64,000 bases of DNA. Origin: Isoetes taiwanensis (lineage: Eukaryota; Streptophyta; Lycopodiopsida; Isoetales; Isoetaceae). This document shows, in pieces, positions 24,850 to 34,755 of this stretch. Every line of letters begins with the position of its first letter. The stretch's first letter is position 1. A model generated the notes under the pieces. The model did no database searches. It saw only the letters and a program-made list of their open reading frames with translations, and was not told the DNA's origin. The stretch is from contig JAJEKV010000002.1 in NCBI GenBank assembly GCA_021234155.1, forward strand, positions 5,864,025 to 5,928,024, written 5' to 3'. Position numbers and translations under genes: made by a program.

Positions 24850-26143
24850 TTTATAGATAACTTGCAACCATTAGCATAACCCCTTATTAACTTAAGCCTT
24901 AATTTTATGTAATATATATCCCTTACTATTGTAATTCTAACTTAAGAACCTTAGCTTTTTAAACTTTAACCTTAGCTTTTTAACTTTTTACTTTTTATTG
25001 CTACCTTACTAACAATGATTCAATTGTTAACATCTTTACTTTTTGTTTAACCTAAACCTAACGTGTAACAGGTCACGATTCCGGCCTCTGTTGCCGGATA
25101 TGGCCTCCAGGCCATCGAGCCCATGCCAAATCTTCCTTAATCCCTTCGATTCTGGCTTTTACAGAGATTTCCAAGTCTAATCTTACTGTTTGTGGCCGTA
25201 GAAATTGATTCTAACAGGTTTTTCTTCTTGATAGAAATCAGACCAGCAGATGCCGGATCTAGCATCCAGGCCATTGATTCGGCTTGGAAAGCCCATGAAG
25301 CTTCCTGATTTCACTGCCAAAGAGGGTTCTAAGCCATTTCGGCCAGCTTGTGGCCCTAATCCGGCCATTCTGGATCAGTTTCTTGGCATGCAGACGGAAT
25401 TAAAAAGGCAAACTTTTGTTGCCGAATCTCATTCTTATTATTCTGAATCAATTTCTTAGATCAAATCAGCCATTCCAGGTTCCAAATCGGCCCATTCCAG
25501 GTTTATTCCTTAACTTTCTCTTCAAGCATTCAGACACCAACAAAAATCTCATGCTTTTCTGCATACTGTCGTCTCCTTGGCAGTTCTTCACCCTTTTCAA
25601 AATTATTCTGCTCAATCCTCATTTCCTATGATGTTTCCGCTCATTTCTACATTGATTGAATCTAATAAATCATATCCAAGTTCAAGAACTTCCCTAATTC
25701 AAAGACGTAGAATGACTTCAATTAAAGAGTTCATAAACATGCAGTCTTACTATCCCAGCTATAAATTCCAAACTTATGTAACAAGAACAACCATCACTCT
25801 ACTCAAATCACAACATAATCAAGCACCAAAACCCCAGGCCCAAACCCCAGGCCCAGGTGTAAGTCTTGATCCCCACCTGGAATCCCGCTTATTGCTTCTT
25901 CTGCGCTCCAACACGCTCCCAGAGCTCTGCACGCGATTCGCTCCTTCAACAATCCCTCTGCAATCAATCTTTTCCCAATGCTTTTCTCTATACTTATATT
26001 TATTTTTAACCACAGTATTTCGTCCGTATAATCTCTACATATACGACGTATTTCTCTGCATGCGTGATATTTTGATTAATATTCCTTTGCATCTTTTAAA
26101 TAAAATAATCCACAATTTACCTCAAAATCCTAGGTCCGTTACA

Positions 26144-26437
26144 CTTCTTTCTCTCCTCTGCATCATTGGTTCTAACACCCCCTTTAGAACTAATACTACT
26201 GCCCTGAACATTATCTCCTCCTACAGCCGTGTCTCCATCTCCAACACTTTCTACTAAGCCCAAACTGGAAATCTGCATACCAGAACTTGTTCCGGAGGCA
26301 AAGGTTTACTGAGCGTCATCCAATGAGACACTTGAGGCACTTGTACTTGGAAAGTTAGCTTGTTGAGAAGCAAAATAAGTCCGAATATTCTTCATTACTG
26401 CAGTAATGATATTAAACCAACACTGGCTGCTTACCAT
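26144..26437 (-). pseudogene. hAT-like transposase gene, 5' part
   Basis: It runs from an ATG at 26437 (MVSSQCWFNII) to the retroelement junction, in one frame apart from a single TAA about 65 codons before the junction. The frame is Ser/Gly-rich and ends TNDAEERKK. On the other side of the retroelement, at 9984, the minus strand continues with the basic GRKRKSGDWDAG stretch. The duplicated CTTC(C/T) lies at both junctions. The N-terminus may have been a disordered leader before a BED-like finger. It is interrupted and carries a stop, so it is not functional here. Confidence 0.55.
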
Positions 26438-28257
26438 AGCCAAATGACAATACAAGATTAGTATCCATTACTTTCGGATTAGAACTTCACATCTATTATG
26501 CAAGACAAACCATAAATAGTACTTAGCTAAAATACCACACTTTTGCTATCATAAAATTGCAGGCGCACTAAATTGGCCGTAACTTTCTTACTACAGCTCT
26601 ATTTGCCAAAATTAATACACCATTGGAAAGAACTTTTAAATATCTAGCTTTCATGTTAGGTACAATTTCTGCAAATTTTGAGGCTACCTATGCTAAAAGT
26701 ACCAAAAACTTCTGCTGTCTAGAAATTACAGTCATACTAGATTGGCCATAACTTTCTTCATACAACTTTGTTTATCTAATTGAAGACATCTTTCGAAAGA
26801 ACTTCAAGAGAACTAACTTTCATGTTAGGTAAGACTCTTGCAAATTTTGACATTAACCATGCTAAAAATGCCCTAATACCTCTGCTGCTATAAGATTACA
26901 TCAGAAATCTAGCTTAAACAACCCTGGTTGATTAACCATTAAGCGACCCACTTTGCATATGGCCTACAAATCAGACCCATACACCTAATCTTACATGCTA
27001 AAGCAATACATAGCTATATCTCTTCATTTTGACTTTATCACTGCCCCTGGATTAGTCTTAAACATAAAGAGAACAAATGCACTCCTAAGCAAAAGACCTA
27101 GCATAAGATTTATGACCACAAACGTACATCTGCCCCTGTTTTTGCAGCACACAATAGCATAAGGGGAGCTACACAAATCCTATAAAATCCAACATTGCAT
27201 GCAACCCATTGAATAACAACCCATTTACAGATACAAACTTCACACACCTAATTTTGGCCATTTGGAAAGTTGTTTCTTGCCAGATCCACTTCCTTATTTT
27301 GTTTCTGCAATGATGAAAAAAGAAATCAGATCCAGAGGACTTGTAAGAAAGAAAATGAGTCACATACAGAATCACAATGAGGTACATATAGATTTAGGGA
27401 GGTACATAGAGATTGCCACAAAATACAACAACATTATCTTAAGAAGTTGGAAACATACGTACGTAATTCATGCATGATTATTCTTAAGATGGTCTTAGTA
27501 TTTGCTATGTCTTTCTAATATATCCTTAAGCATTCTTATCCAATTGTCTTTGACATAATTCAATGGTTTCAACTGTACCTGCCTAGCAGCCATCGTTAAG
27601 CCAACAGAAAGTTCCTGTAGTTAAGTCCTCCAACTATTGCATGGCATGAACATAGGTTTCCAGAGGTGGTAAGAATAGAATAATAAGAAACAAATAAAGT
27701 ACGTTGTTAGCATCTTACATACGTTGCACAGCTGGATAAACAATGCATATTATCCTATTCATGCCACTGGAAGGGCAGCACATCCCTTGGAATTGATTTA
27801 TTGCGATCTCTTCTACATGCCTACCCTTGGAGGAGCACACTATTTTTACCGTTAATGATTTTTCTTGTGCTTTCATGTTTTAAAGATTGCTCTCCAAGTT
27901 CAAGGAGTGCAATAAGCTCAGCAAAGATCAGTATTGGAGGTCACTCCATAAAAGTTATTGCTGAATGGGCGACTGTTGCATATGAGATTAGTGAACATTT
28001 GGTTAGTCAATTGCGTTTTCCATCATAATGTATTTGTAGAAATTATGAAACGTGCACTTTTTTCTCTGATTTGCTAAAATCAAGAAGATAGAATTAAATT
28101 CTTACTTTAAGAAATGTCTGTCAGAAGAAACTTAAATAGTGCGTTAAAAAGGGAAAACAAGACCGGCAATGGCATCAGTCATTCTTTGAACCAGCAGCTA
28201 GGAAACAAGAGACTAATTGTCAATGCCGCAATTTGCTTCTATCTCTATTGCAATGCG
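26438..28257. other. Non-coding region with a diverged ~155-bp tandem repeat
   Basis: At about 26550-26880, two consecutive diverged units share TTGGCC(G/A)TAACTTTCTT, GAAAGAACTT, CTAACTTTCATGTTAGGTA and GCAAATTTTGA. No exon with a recognisable domain is visible in the rest. It may once have been an intron of the hAT-like gene's neighbourhood. Confidence 0.6.
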
Positions 28258-28297
28258 CCCCTAGCTGTACAATATAGAAATAGGGTCGCCATTTTTT
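28258..28297 (+). repeat. Candidate left terminal inverted repeat (30 bp) of a 16-kb element
   Basis: TACAATATAGAAATAGGG, two differing bases, then GCCATTTTTT (28268-28297). Its reverse complement lies at 44267-44296 with 28 of 30 positions equal. CCCCTA just outside is also shared, with a 6-bp insertion here. Confidence 0.5.
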
Positions 28298-29072
28298 GTG
28301 GCGCGTATTTTTGTGCTGACACGTGTCAAGTCCCTACATCGCGGAATGGAAGTTGGGTCTTCCAATTCCGCTCAACTGGTTTAGCCGGTTACCATAGTTT
28401 TTTGTCATTCTTTTTGTGTCACACCTTTTTTAGGGCCAGATTCCACATGCGACAGCGGCACTTCTCTCTGATATCTCAACTTCGGCTCCCTTTTTTTAGG
28501 GCAACAACTCCCTGATTCCATTGCGACAGTGGCAGTTTGAAGCCAATTCAAAATAAACGTTTGAGATTTAGTTTTTTAAGGAATTAACGGCAAGATTTGT
28601 CTGGCACTTGTTTCAAGTTTTAAAGGCCAGGGGATCACCCCTGTCACTTAAGCGAGTGTTTTGCAGTTAAAGCGACAGTGTTTTTGGTTTTAGGAGGAGT
28701 GTTTTGCTAATTGCTAAATGTTGCAATGGAATCAGAAGACAAGTGTTAGTTATGACGTGCCATCCTAAAATTGGTTCACGTAGAACTGACACACATCTAA
28801 TTTCCACAGTCGAATCTGGCCCTTAATATCAAATGAGATAGCAATCAAATGAAACAAGAAGCAAATCAGAGATATAGATATTAGATACACAGATTAACAT
28901 CGAAAAAGCTATACACAGATTGAAATACATCACGCTCTACAATGTCTCAACCCAACATCGCTCCTCTTTAATCATCCATTTTTGCCTAACAATAGAGCAA
29001 AGCACAGTTTCATTAAATATGGACAATACCTTGAATTGTGGACTTTTTATTAAAAGAGACGCTTCGATAACA
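28298..29072. other. AT-rich non-coding flank
   Basis: It holds a repeated motif TTTTTAGGGC-n-CGACAG(C/T)GGCA (28430-28530) and no gene. It would be the 3' side of the DUF7869-like gene. Confidence 0.5.
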
Positions 29073-31427
29073 CTAACATACATCCCCGGCAAGTGCCGCA
29101 TATGCTTCTGCAACAAGTGTGGGAATCTTGACAGTGTTTGGTAGCTTCTTCTTATTCGAAGGACTCCAAGCGTAGTCGATACTCTCTATCTCAATGCGGT
29201 CACTAGCAGTGGTCGGCCTCCATCTCTTCTTCCAACAATTGACATAGTTGGCTGGGAACACCTGGTTCCTAACAGGGACAGGCTCCCACCAAGTGACCTG
29301 GATAGTCTCGAAGTTGTCTTTCTTATCATCCATTTGGGGTTCTTCTGTAGCATACCCTAGCCATGTTGGGCACAAGACATCATCAGGGCGCGCCAATACA
29401 AACATGCCCTTCTTCAAATCCTTGAAAGGATTGAATTCTGGTACGGGCTTATCCTTCAATGGACCAACATAAGCAGGAGTGATGGTTGCAATTGGCTCCA
29501 CCACAGCCACCACATCAGGTACGTCAAGTCTATCTTGCCTAGTGCGCGGCCAAAAGTCCTCGTAAGGACCTTCCACGTTGGTGATGTTACTCAGATGCTC
29601 CAAGAGTCCCATCCAATATTCAATTGTCGCCGTAAATTGTGCTGTATATTTGGCCGTCTCTGGTGTGCCCTTCTTGTTCGTCGAGCATGCGACCCAATGG
29701 AGGATATGCTTATGGATACTGTTTCGGAGCTGACCAATGTCTTTCACCGAGCTCTTAGGTGCTAGCATCTTCGGATTTCCAGATGGCATTAGGGGTTTTC
29801 CATCCTCTCCTTCTTTCCACATTCTTATTCCACCAGCAGGTAGCCAATCCATCCGCGAGCGTGGGGCGAGCCTTATGGTACATGACAGGCCAGTCACCAT
29901 TCATAGCAAACAAAAGGTCGAGGCTTTCGGTGTGACCTGTCAATCTATCTTCCCCATCGGGATATACCCTTCTATGAAACCTTTTTCCAATGCGAACCTT
30001 ATGAACAACATATGGCATCGGCGTGTTGAGATTGCACGCATGAAATTCATACAACAACTTCGGGCATGGTTAGCACCCGACTTTCTTCAAGGTAGATGAA
30101 AAATTTCCAAACATAGCATCTATATCGTCATGTGTATGGCCAGGCATCATAAACCCTAACTCAATCTCCTCGAAAACACCCAGATATACAAGGTATGAAA
30201 GATACGAGAATACATACCTATTTTTGTTTTGTCCGGATGCATTGTCTAGTTGCAACAACAATTTTAAGGGAGACGCTTCAATGAGGGTCCCTCAGGGTTG
30301 AGGGATGGCAACGGGATGCTCTTCCCCGCATAACAACGGGACGCTAGCGCAAGGGGTGTCACGTAAAGGCCCCGCCCAACTGGGACCGATGGATCGAACG
30401 GCGATTGCAAGATGGCCTCCCCGCAAACTCATTAGGCATCTCCAACCTTTTCAAAATACTATTCAAAGAACCTACATGGAAGTTGGAGTCGTCTGACCAC
30501 AGATCCAAAGCAAAATTTCCATAGCACCCTCTCCCATGGCCGTGGGTAAGTGCACCTGTCAATGAAGTCTTTAGCTTATCTAGTCTCCAAAGGGACTTCA
30601 CTAATCGAACAACTTTGGAATCATAGTCTTTGCCCGATCCATTTTGTCGAATGATACATACAAAGTCTCGAGGATGCCCGTGGGATAACAGCCTCCATGA
30701 CCCCTGCATCGGTGCGACATGATTGCGACTTCTAGTCTATGTGCCCCTTCTACGATCATGCAATATTCTCCTCTCTCCTCATCCTTGGTCTTCAGCCAGC
30801 CTTCGGGATAACCCCTCAAGTGTCACACTTGAGAATGCATTCTTCTTAGCAATACCGACGCCCTTGAAGCTACGTCTCCATCGCCCTATGAAAAATCTCG
30901 CTCTGAGATACCTCCTTGCCCGTGAGAGCCATCACTTCGCCGTTGACCTCTTCGAGAATGCATGTCTTCGTAAACATAGCGGTGCAACTTCCTCACGTTT
31001 TCACGAATCCCATCATCATTCCTCCTGCTACTTGAGGTAAAGACTCACAATTTTCCTTCACAAACATGGAAAAACAGCCTCCGAGGCCAAGGTGGCATGC
31101 GACGCTTTTCATAGTGCCATGAATTGCCATGCTTTCGACCTTTCGAAAGCACCGAGCGAATTCTGCCTTCCACTCTCGGATAATTCCTCGACTTTGAAAT
31201 CCCAAGACCAAGGTACCAAGCCCTCTCACGCATTAATCGATGCCTTGCAAGACTAGTCGATGAACCCTTCTACCCTTCATATTGTTGCCTAACATGTCAT
31301 ACACAAAAAGTGGTCCCACTTTCGATTTCATGGCAAAGAAATCCTTTCGCATGTTTATAGCTTGATCCCTTTTGAATTTCTCACAACATCTCGCTTTGCA
31401 ACACATGGTCTTCCTCCTATACCTCAA
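29073..31427 (-). CDS. DUF7869-like protein gene (several frames; introns and/or frameshifts)
   Basis: Minus-strand segments give an ordered protein. A Cys-rich N-terminal piece (31427-31233, RKTMCCKARCCEKFKRD) comes first, followed by a linker (31229-30993) with shifts. Next come SFDKMDRAKTMIPKLFD (about 30650) and GRGCYGNFALDLWSDDSNFH (about 30500). Then comes the most typical block (30261-30070): LQLDNASGQNKNRYVF, a hydrophobic helix, and PGHTHDDIDAMF. This is how I recall the DUF7869 domain, a family common in repeat-rich eukaryotic genomes. The spaced acidic residues (Asp in SFDKMD, Asp6 in LQLDN, Asp45-46 in HTHDD) suggest an RNase H-like nuclease or transposase fold; that is inference. 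The long C-terminal frame (29900-29073) ends with GMFVLARPDD and IQVTWWEP, perhaps a small beta-barrel. It lies on the opposite strand to the ParB-like gene. Confidence 0.6.
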
Positions 31428-32229
31428 GATGGCTTCATTGGTTGTTAGCCGATCTATCTTTGAGGCTTTGATGCTTTCTTTGGCCGACGAGAATGGAAGG
31501 TGTATTTACGCTTCCAGATCGCTGGATGCTTCTTCAATCTCGAGCTGCCTGCTCGGCGTCCATATCATCTTTGTTCCAATCGGCGCACTTAAAATTCCGG
31601 CACCTTCACCCCACAAACCCTAACTAGATCATTATTCCACCAAAAGCATGCCCGCTTTAGGTATTGTCAAACATGCCGGACACCGGAAGTTCACCTCGTT
31701 CTGAGGGGAAAGCCTTCAAGATATCGCATTAACTCCTACGGTCTTCATACCCAAGAACTGGTCACATATCGCGTCGCCTGGACCAGTGAAGGATATAAAT
31801 CCCTTCGGCCGCAGGGGATGGCAAAGACAAGAGTGATAAATTTCGCGGTACGGGCCTCCGGTGGTGTGTACCTAGTTAGCGACATGGTGTCTCTCGTTAC
31901 TTCCCCTCGCCGTTTTTTGATGCCGACCGCACGCCCATCGACATCGAGTCATGAACATCACTTTCCCTCCAGAGAATGAAGGAACCCAATGCCTCACCTA
32001 AGGTACTTGCTTCGAGTAGGCCAAGAGAGAACATGATGCCCCTCAAACACGCAGCTAGAACACCCACACTCACAAGTCCATCCGGGATGTCTTTAAAGTG
32101 GCATCTCTCCCTAGCTCCCCATGGTCCCTTTGCCAACCGCCTCTAATTATCTTTGAATAGGTACACCTCCTGCACCAAAAAAATGAATCGGGTTCAAGAG
32201 CAAAGTTACAAAGACATGCTCCTTAGATG
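31428..32229. other. Region upstream of the DUF7869-like gene, unassigned
   Basis: Short frames exist on both strands but show no family signature. It may contain 5' exons of the minus-strand gene. The divergent promoter region starts about here. Confidence 0.4.
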
Positions 32230-32790
32230 GTGAAATTAGCGGCCCAATTTTTTCCCCCCCAAGTGTTACGTGAATTGAAAGGTGAAATTGGGCACCCCCC
32301 TATTTCCTCCCTCACAGCTGCTCAAATTGGGCGAAGCCCAATTTGCTCCCCGGTCTCTAGTAGGCGAAGTTGAAATTGGGCAATTGCCCACTTTCCACCC
32401 CTCAAGGTAGTATTTTAGTCGGGCGAAATTGGGCGAGCCAATTTGCTCCCCGGGCTATTTCCACCCTCAAGTTCGCAAAGAGTTTTAGTCGGGCCGGAAT
32501 TGGGCGAAATACAATTTGCTCCCCGGGTATAGTAACTTTGAGGAGTTGGAAATTGGGCACCCCGCCCCATTTCCAACTGTTCTGCAGGTAAAGAGCTTCT
32601 AGTTTTGAATTGGGCGAGCCCAATTTGTTCAAGTGGTATTTCAACTTTGAGAGGAGTTGAAATTGGGCACCAATTCCTCCTCCCCGCAAGAGCTTTAGTT
32701 ACTGAAATTGGGCCAGCCCAATTTGCCCCCTCGGTCTAGTAAGTTTAAGGAGTTGAAATTGAACATCCTACCAATTTCCTCCCCTCAAAG
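32230..32790. repeat. Palindrome array 1 (about 9 copies, AAATTGGGC-n-GCCCAATTT)
   Basis: Copies include AAATTGGGCGAAGCCCAATTT (32324-32344) and diverged ones near 32233, 32284, 32373, 32425, 32500, 32550, 32608, 32659 and 32705. Two palindromes alternate per ~110-bp unit, one followed by TTTGCTCCCC and one by a CCATTTCCTCCC-like stretch. Units share AGTAACTTTGAGGAGTT. Confidence 0.85.
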
Positions 32791-33950
32791 TGCTTCTTCA
32801 GCGCCTAAAACCCTGCTCCCTAGTCTAGTAATCTTGAGGTGCTATACATAAATGAAACATAGCCACTCTTTCTAAGGCAGGCACCCGTGAATGATACATA
32901 TTCAGAGGTCTATCCTACCATTTGGCACCCATTTGGCCCCCGCTTCCATGCTACCCGAGATAGAATATGAGGGGACCGAACATACATCTCTCAAAATTAT
33001 CTTTTTATCCGTCGAATCTTATCATCAATAATGTTCTATACCAATCCGTGCAAAGAATGAACGATATATACCGAAAAGAAACCTACCTTTGGTGAATCGC
33101 ACGCCATCCATCAAGAAGTTGTTGCCAAGAATGTGAGAGAACGAAATGGCTTAGCAGCCCGCTTCCCTCGAGTATTTCAAAAATCAATTCTCCCACCATA
33201 GTTCAATATATATTCAAATTCAAATTCAAATGCAAAGGGACGTGAATCAAATATTGGTGGGGCCCTAATTTTAAATTGAAAATGTACCAAAGTGACCGTA
33301 CTATAAATTTGAAATTGGAAGGCCGTGAGAATTCAAAATTTAAAATTTAAATTTCAATACGTGGCGTGTATGTCAATTTAAAAAGCGCTTTTACTTTTTT
33401 AGCACATTTATTGCAAAGTCATATATTTTTATTGTTCTCCTTTTGGTCCATATTTACTTAAAAACGTCTATTTTTTAGGGTCCTCTTTTGCATGGCCGCC
33501 ACTTGTCACTCATCGCTTAAACCTAACCGCCCCCATTCTTTTAGCATTCGGCATTCTTTGAGCTTGTTCATATCGATTTCTTCAAGCGACCCGACACTGC
33601 AGAGCATATTTGCGCCCTATCGTGTTCACACATTGATTTCTTCCAAGCGCTTACTCCAAGCTACCGCTGCATGCCGTGTTCAAAGTGATTTCTTCCAAAG
33701 CGTGCCGGGATGCTAGCTTCCAAAGTGCCACGCTTTCATGGAAAGTCGACCGCGAAGGGAGGAAAAAGGTAACGCTCTTTTCTTCAACTTCGGTTCTTTA
33801 CATTAGTGCGGGGAGATAAACCAGCGGCCTTAAAGTCCACCCAATCATATGGCGCACCTCTCTGCTTGGTTGTCACTTTGTACCTCCGAGAAGTTGTCTC
33901 CCTACGCACCCAATAACCCTTTGGCCCGTTGGATCATTCTAATTACCACG
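32791..33950. other. Intergenic segment without gene
   Basis: AT-rich blocks such as ATTCAAATTCAAATTCAAAT (33210-33230) and direct words TTGATTTCTTC and GATTTCTTCCAAAGCG recur at 33570-33720. No domain is recognised. Confidence 0.5.
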
Positions 33951-34465
33951 TAAGGGCCCAATTTGTCTCCCTCTTGGCTTCATAAGTCCCTTGGATCCAC
34001 CGTCGGGCGGAAGCCCAAATCTACCAAAGCTCTAAACCTTCTTCTTGCTTTCTAACCTCCCAAAGTGGGGCAAATTGGAAGAAGCCCATTTGTGCATTCT
34101 TGCTTTAAATGAAGTCATTTGGAGGTCTCTCTTCTAGGTAACCTCATGTAAATTGGGCGCCCCAATTTGGGACCCTCGGCTTCTCTCTTCTTGTAATCGT
34201 CTCTTTCACGCAAATTGGGCGCCCAATTTGGGACCCTTCCGGCCTCTCTTCTTGTAACCTCCTGCTTTCTGGGCAAATTGGGGCGCACAATTTGGGACCC
34301 TCTCCTCTCTCTTCTTGTAACCTCCTCTACTCAAGTAGATTGGCTGAGCCCAATTTGGGACCCTCGGCTTCTCTCTTCTTGTAATCTCCTTCGTCGCAAA
34401 TTGGGCGCCAATTTGGGACCTCTTGCAATCTTTGGTTGTTTTGTAATCTTCTACCTCGCGGCAAA
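33951..34465. repeat. Palindrome array 2 (about 7 copies)
   Basis: It includes a perfect 18-bp palindrome AAATTGGGCGCCCAATTT (34213-34230) and related copies near 34072, 34151, 34274, 34338 and 34397. The spacer differs from array 1: palindrome, then GGGACCCTCGGCTTCTCTCT, then TCTTGTAATC, with a 60-90 bp period. The small frames predicted across this array are translated repeat, not genes. Confidence 0.9.
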
Positions 34466-34755
34466 TTGCTCTTCTAATTGTTTGACACACCACTAATGGG
34501 ATTCATGAATGATGTTATGCACCCATGGCAAGAACTAAACAAACGCATCGTGCACCGTGATCCGCCCTCCGTTAGCCGCAGGCATTTGCCGCAAAGCAAA
34601 GGAAGCGAGAGGCGGGAATTCAGTTCAATGGTATTGAAGTCGCCCCGAACTAATGATCGGCCGTAAAGCGAGATAAATTTACTTGGTGCATAGAGGTAGG
34701 CAATATCCACCTGGGTCTAGCACCTAATCACCTCAAGGATCATGTACTCAGTACT

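Larger units (their letters stand above)
18087..24850. mobile_element. 6.76-kb mobile element with HUH Rep gene, nested in the LTR
   Basis: The insert boundaries come from comparison with the uninterrupted left LTR. At most two bases (TT) are duplicated at the target. The insert is bounded by a 57-bp direct repeat (18087-18143 and 24793-24849). Just inside are diverged inverted repeats of about 165 bp (18134-18298 against 24637-24805) that begin ATTCGTTYTTTCCAWGTATT. The core encodes a Rep-like HUH endonuclease on the minus strand. A pair of ~1.16-kb direct repeats flanks that core. No helicase domain of Helitron type was seen. The set resembles HUH-based eukaryotic transposons such as replitrons more than cut-and-paste elements; that assignment is inference. 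Confidence 0.75.
9985..26143 (+). mobile_element. Ty3 chromovirus with mutually inverted LTRs and a nested Rep element
   Basis: The element comprises a left LTR (9985-12358), a tRNA-iMet primer site, gag-pol on the + strand (12447-16943), a purine tract, and a right LTR (16976-26143, about 2.40 kb without the nested 6.76-kb insert). The target duplication and the interrupted hAT-like gene on both sides show that both outer ends are real. The LTRs are related as inverted, not direct, repeats: the left reads from TGTAACGGACC to GGCCACA, while the right reads from TGTGACGGGCC to GGTCCGTTACA. Gag-pol has frameshifts, so this copy is defective as read. Confidence 0.85.
16976..26143 (-). repeat. 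Right LTR of Ty3 chromovirus 1, inverted relative to the left LTR, split by an insert
   Basis: Blocks 16976-18086 and 24851-26143 together are the reverse complement of the left LTR. The block between (18087-24850) is absent from the left LTR. It ends CCGTTACA at the target duplication. The outer termini are nearly the same at both LTR ends (TGTRACGGRCC), so each LTR has short terminal inverted repeats of about 11 bp. Confidence 0.85.

Noticed and set aside
18087-24850. Helitron
   Set aside because: There is a single YxxK tyrosine motif, no helicase, and direct 57-bp plus inverted ends instead of 5'-TC and 3'-CTRR termini.
25577-26257. 226-residue plus-strand open frame
   Set aside because: It lies across the end of the right LTR and its junction with the hAT-like gene; the same codons appear antisense in the left LTR and no domain is seen.
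34206-34496. Two opposite open frames of about 95 residues with repeated WAQF/GAQF words
   Set aside because: They are translations of palindrome array 2.
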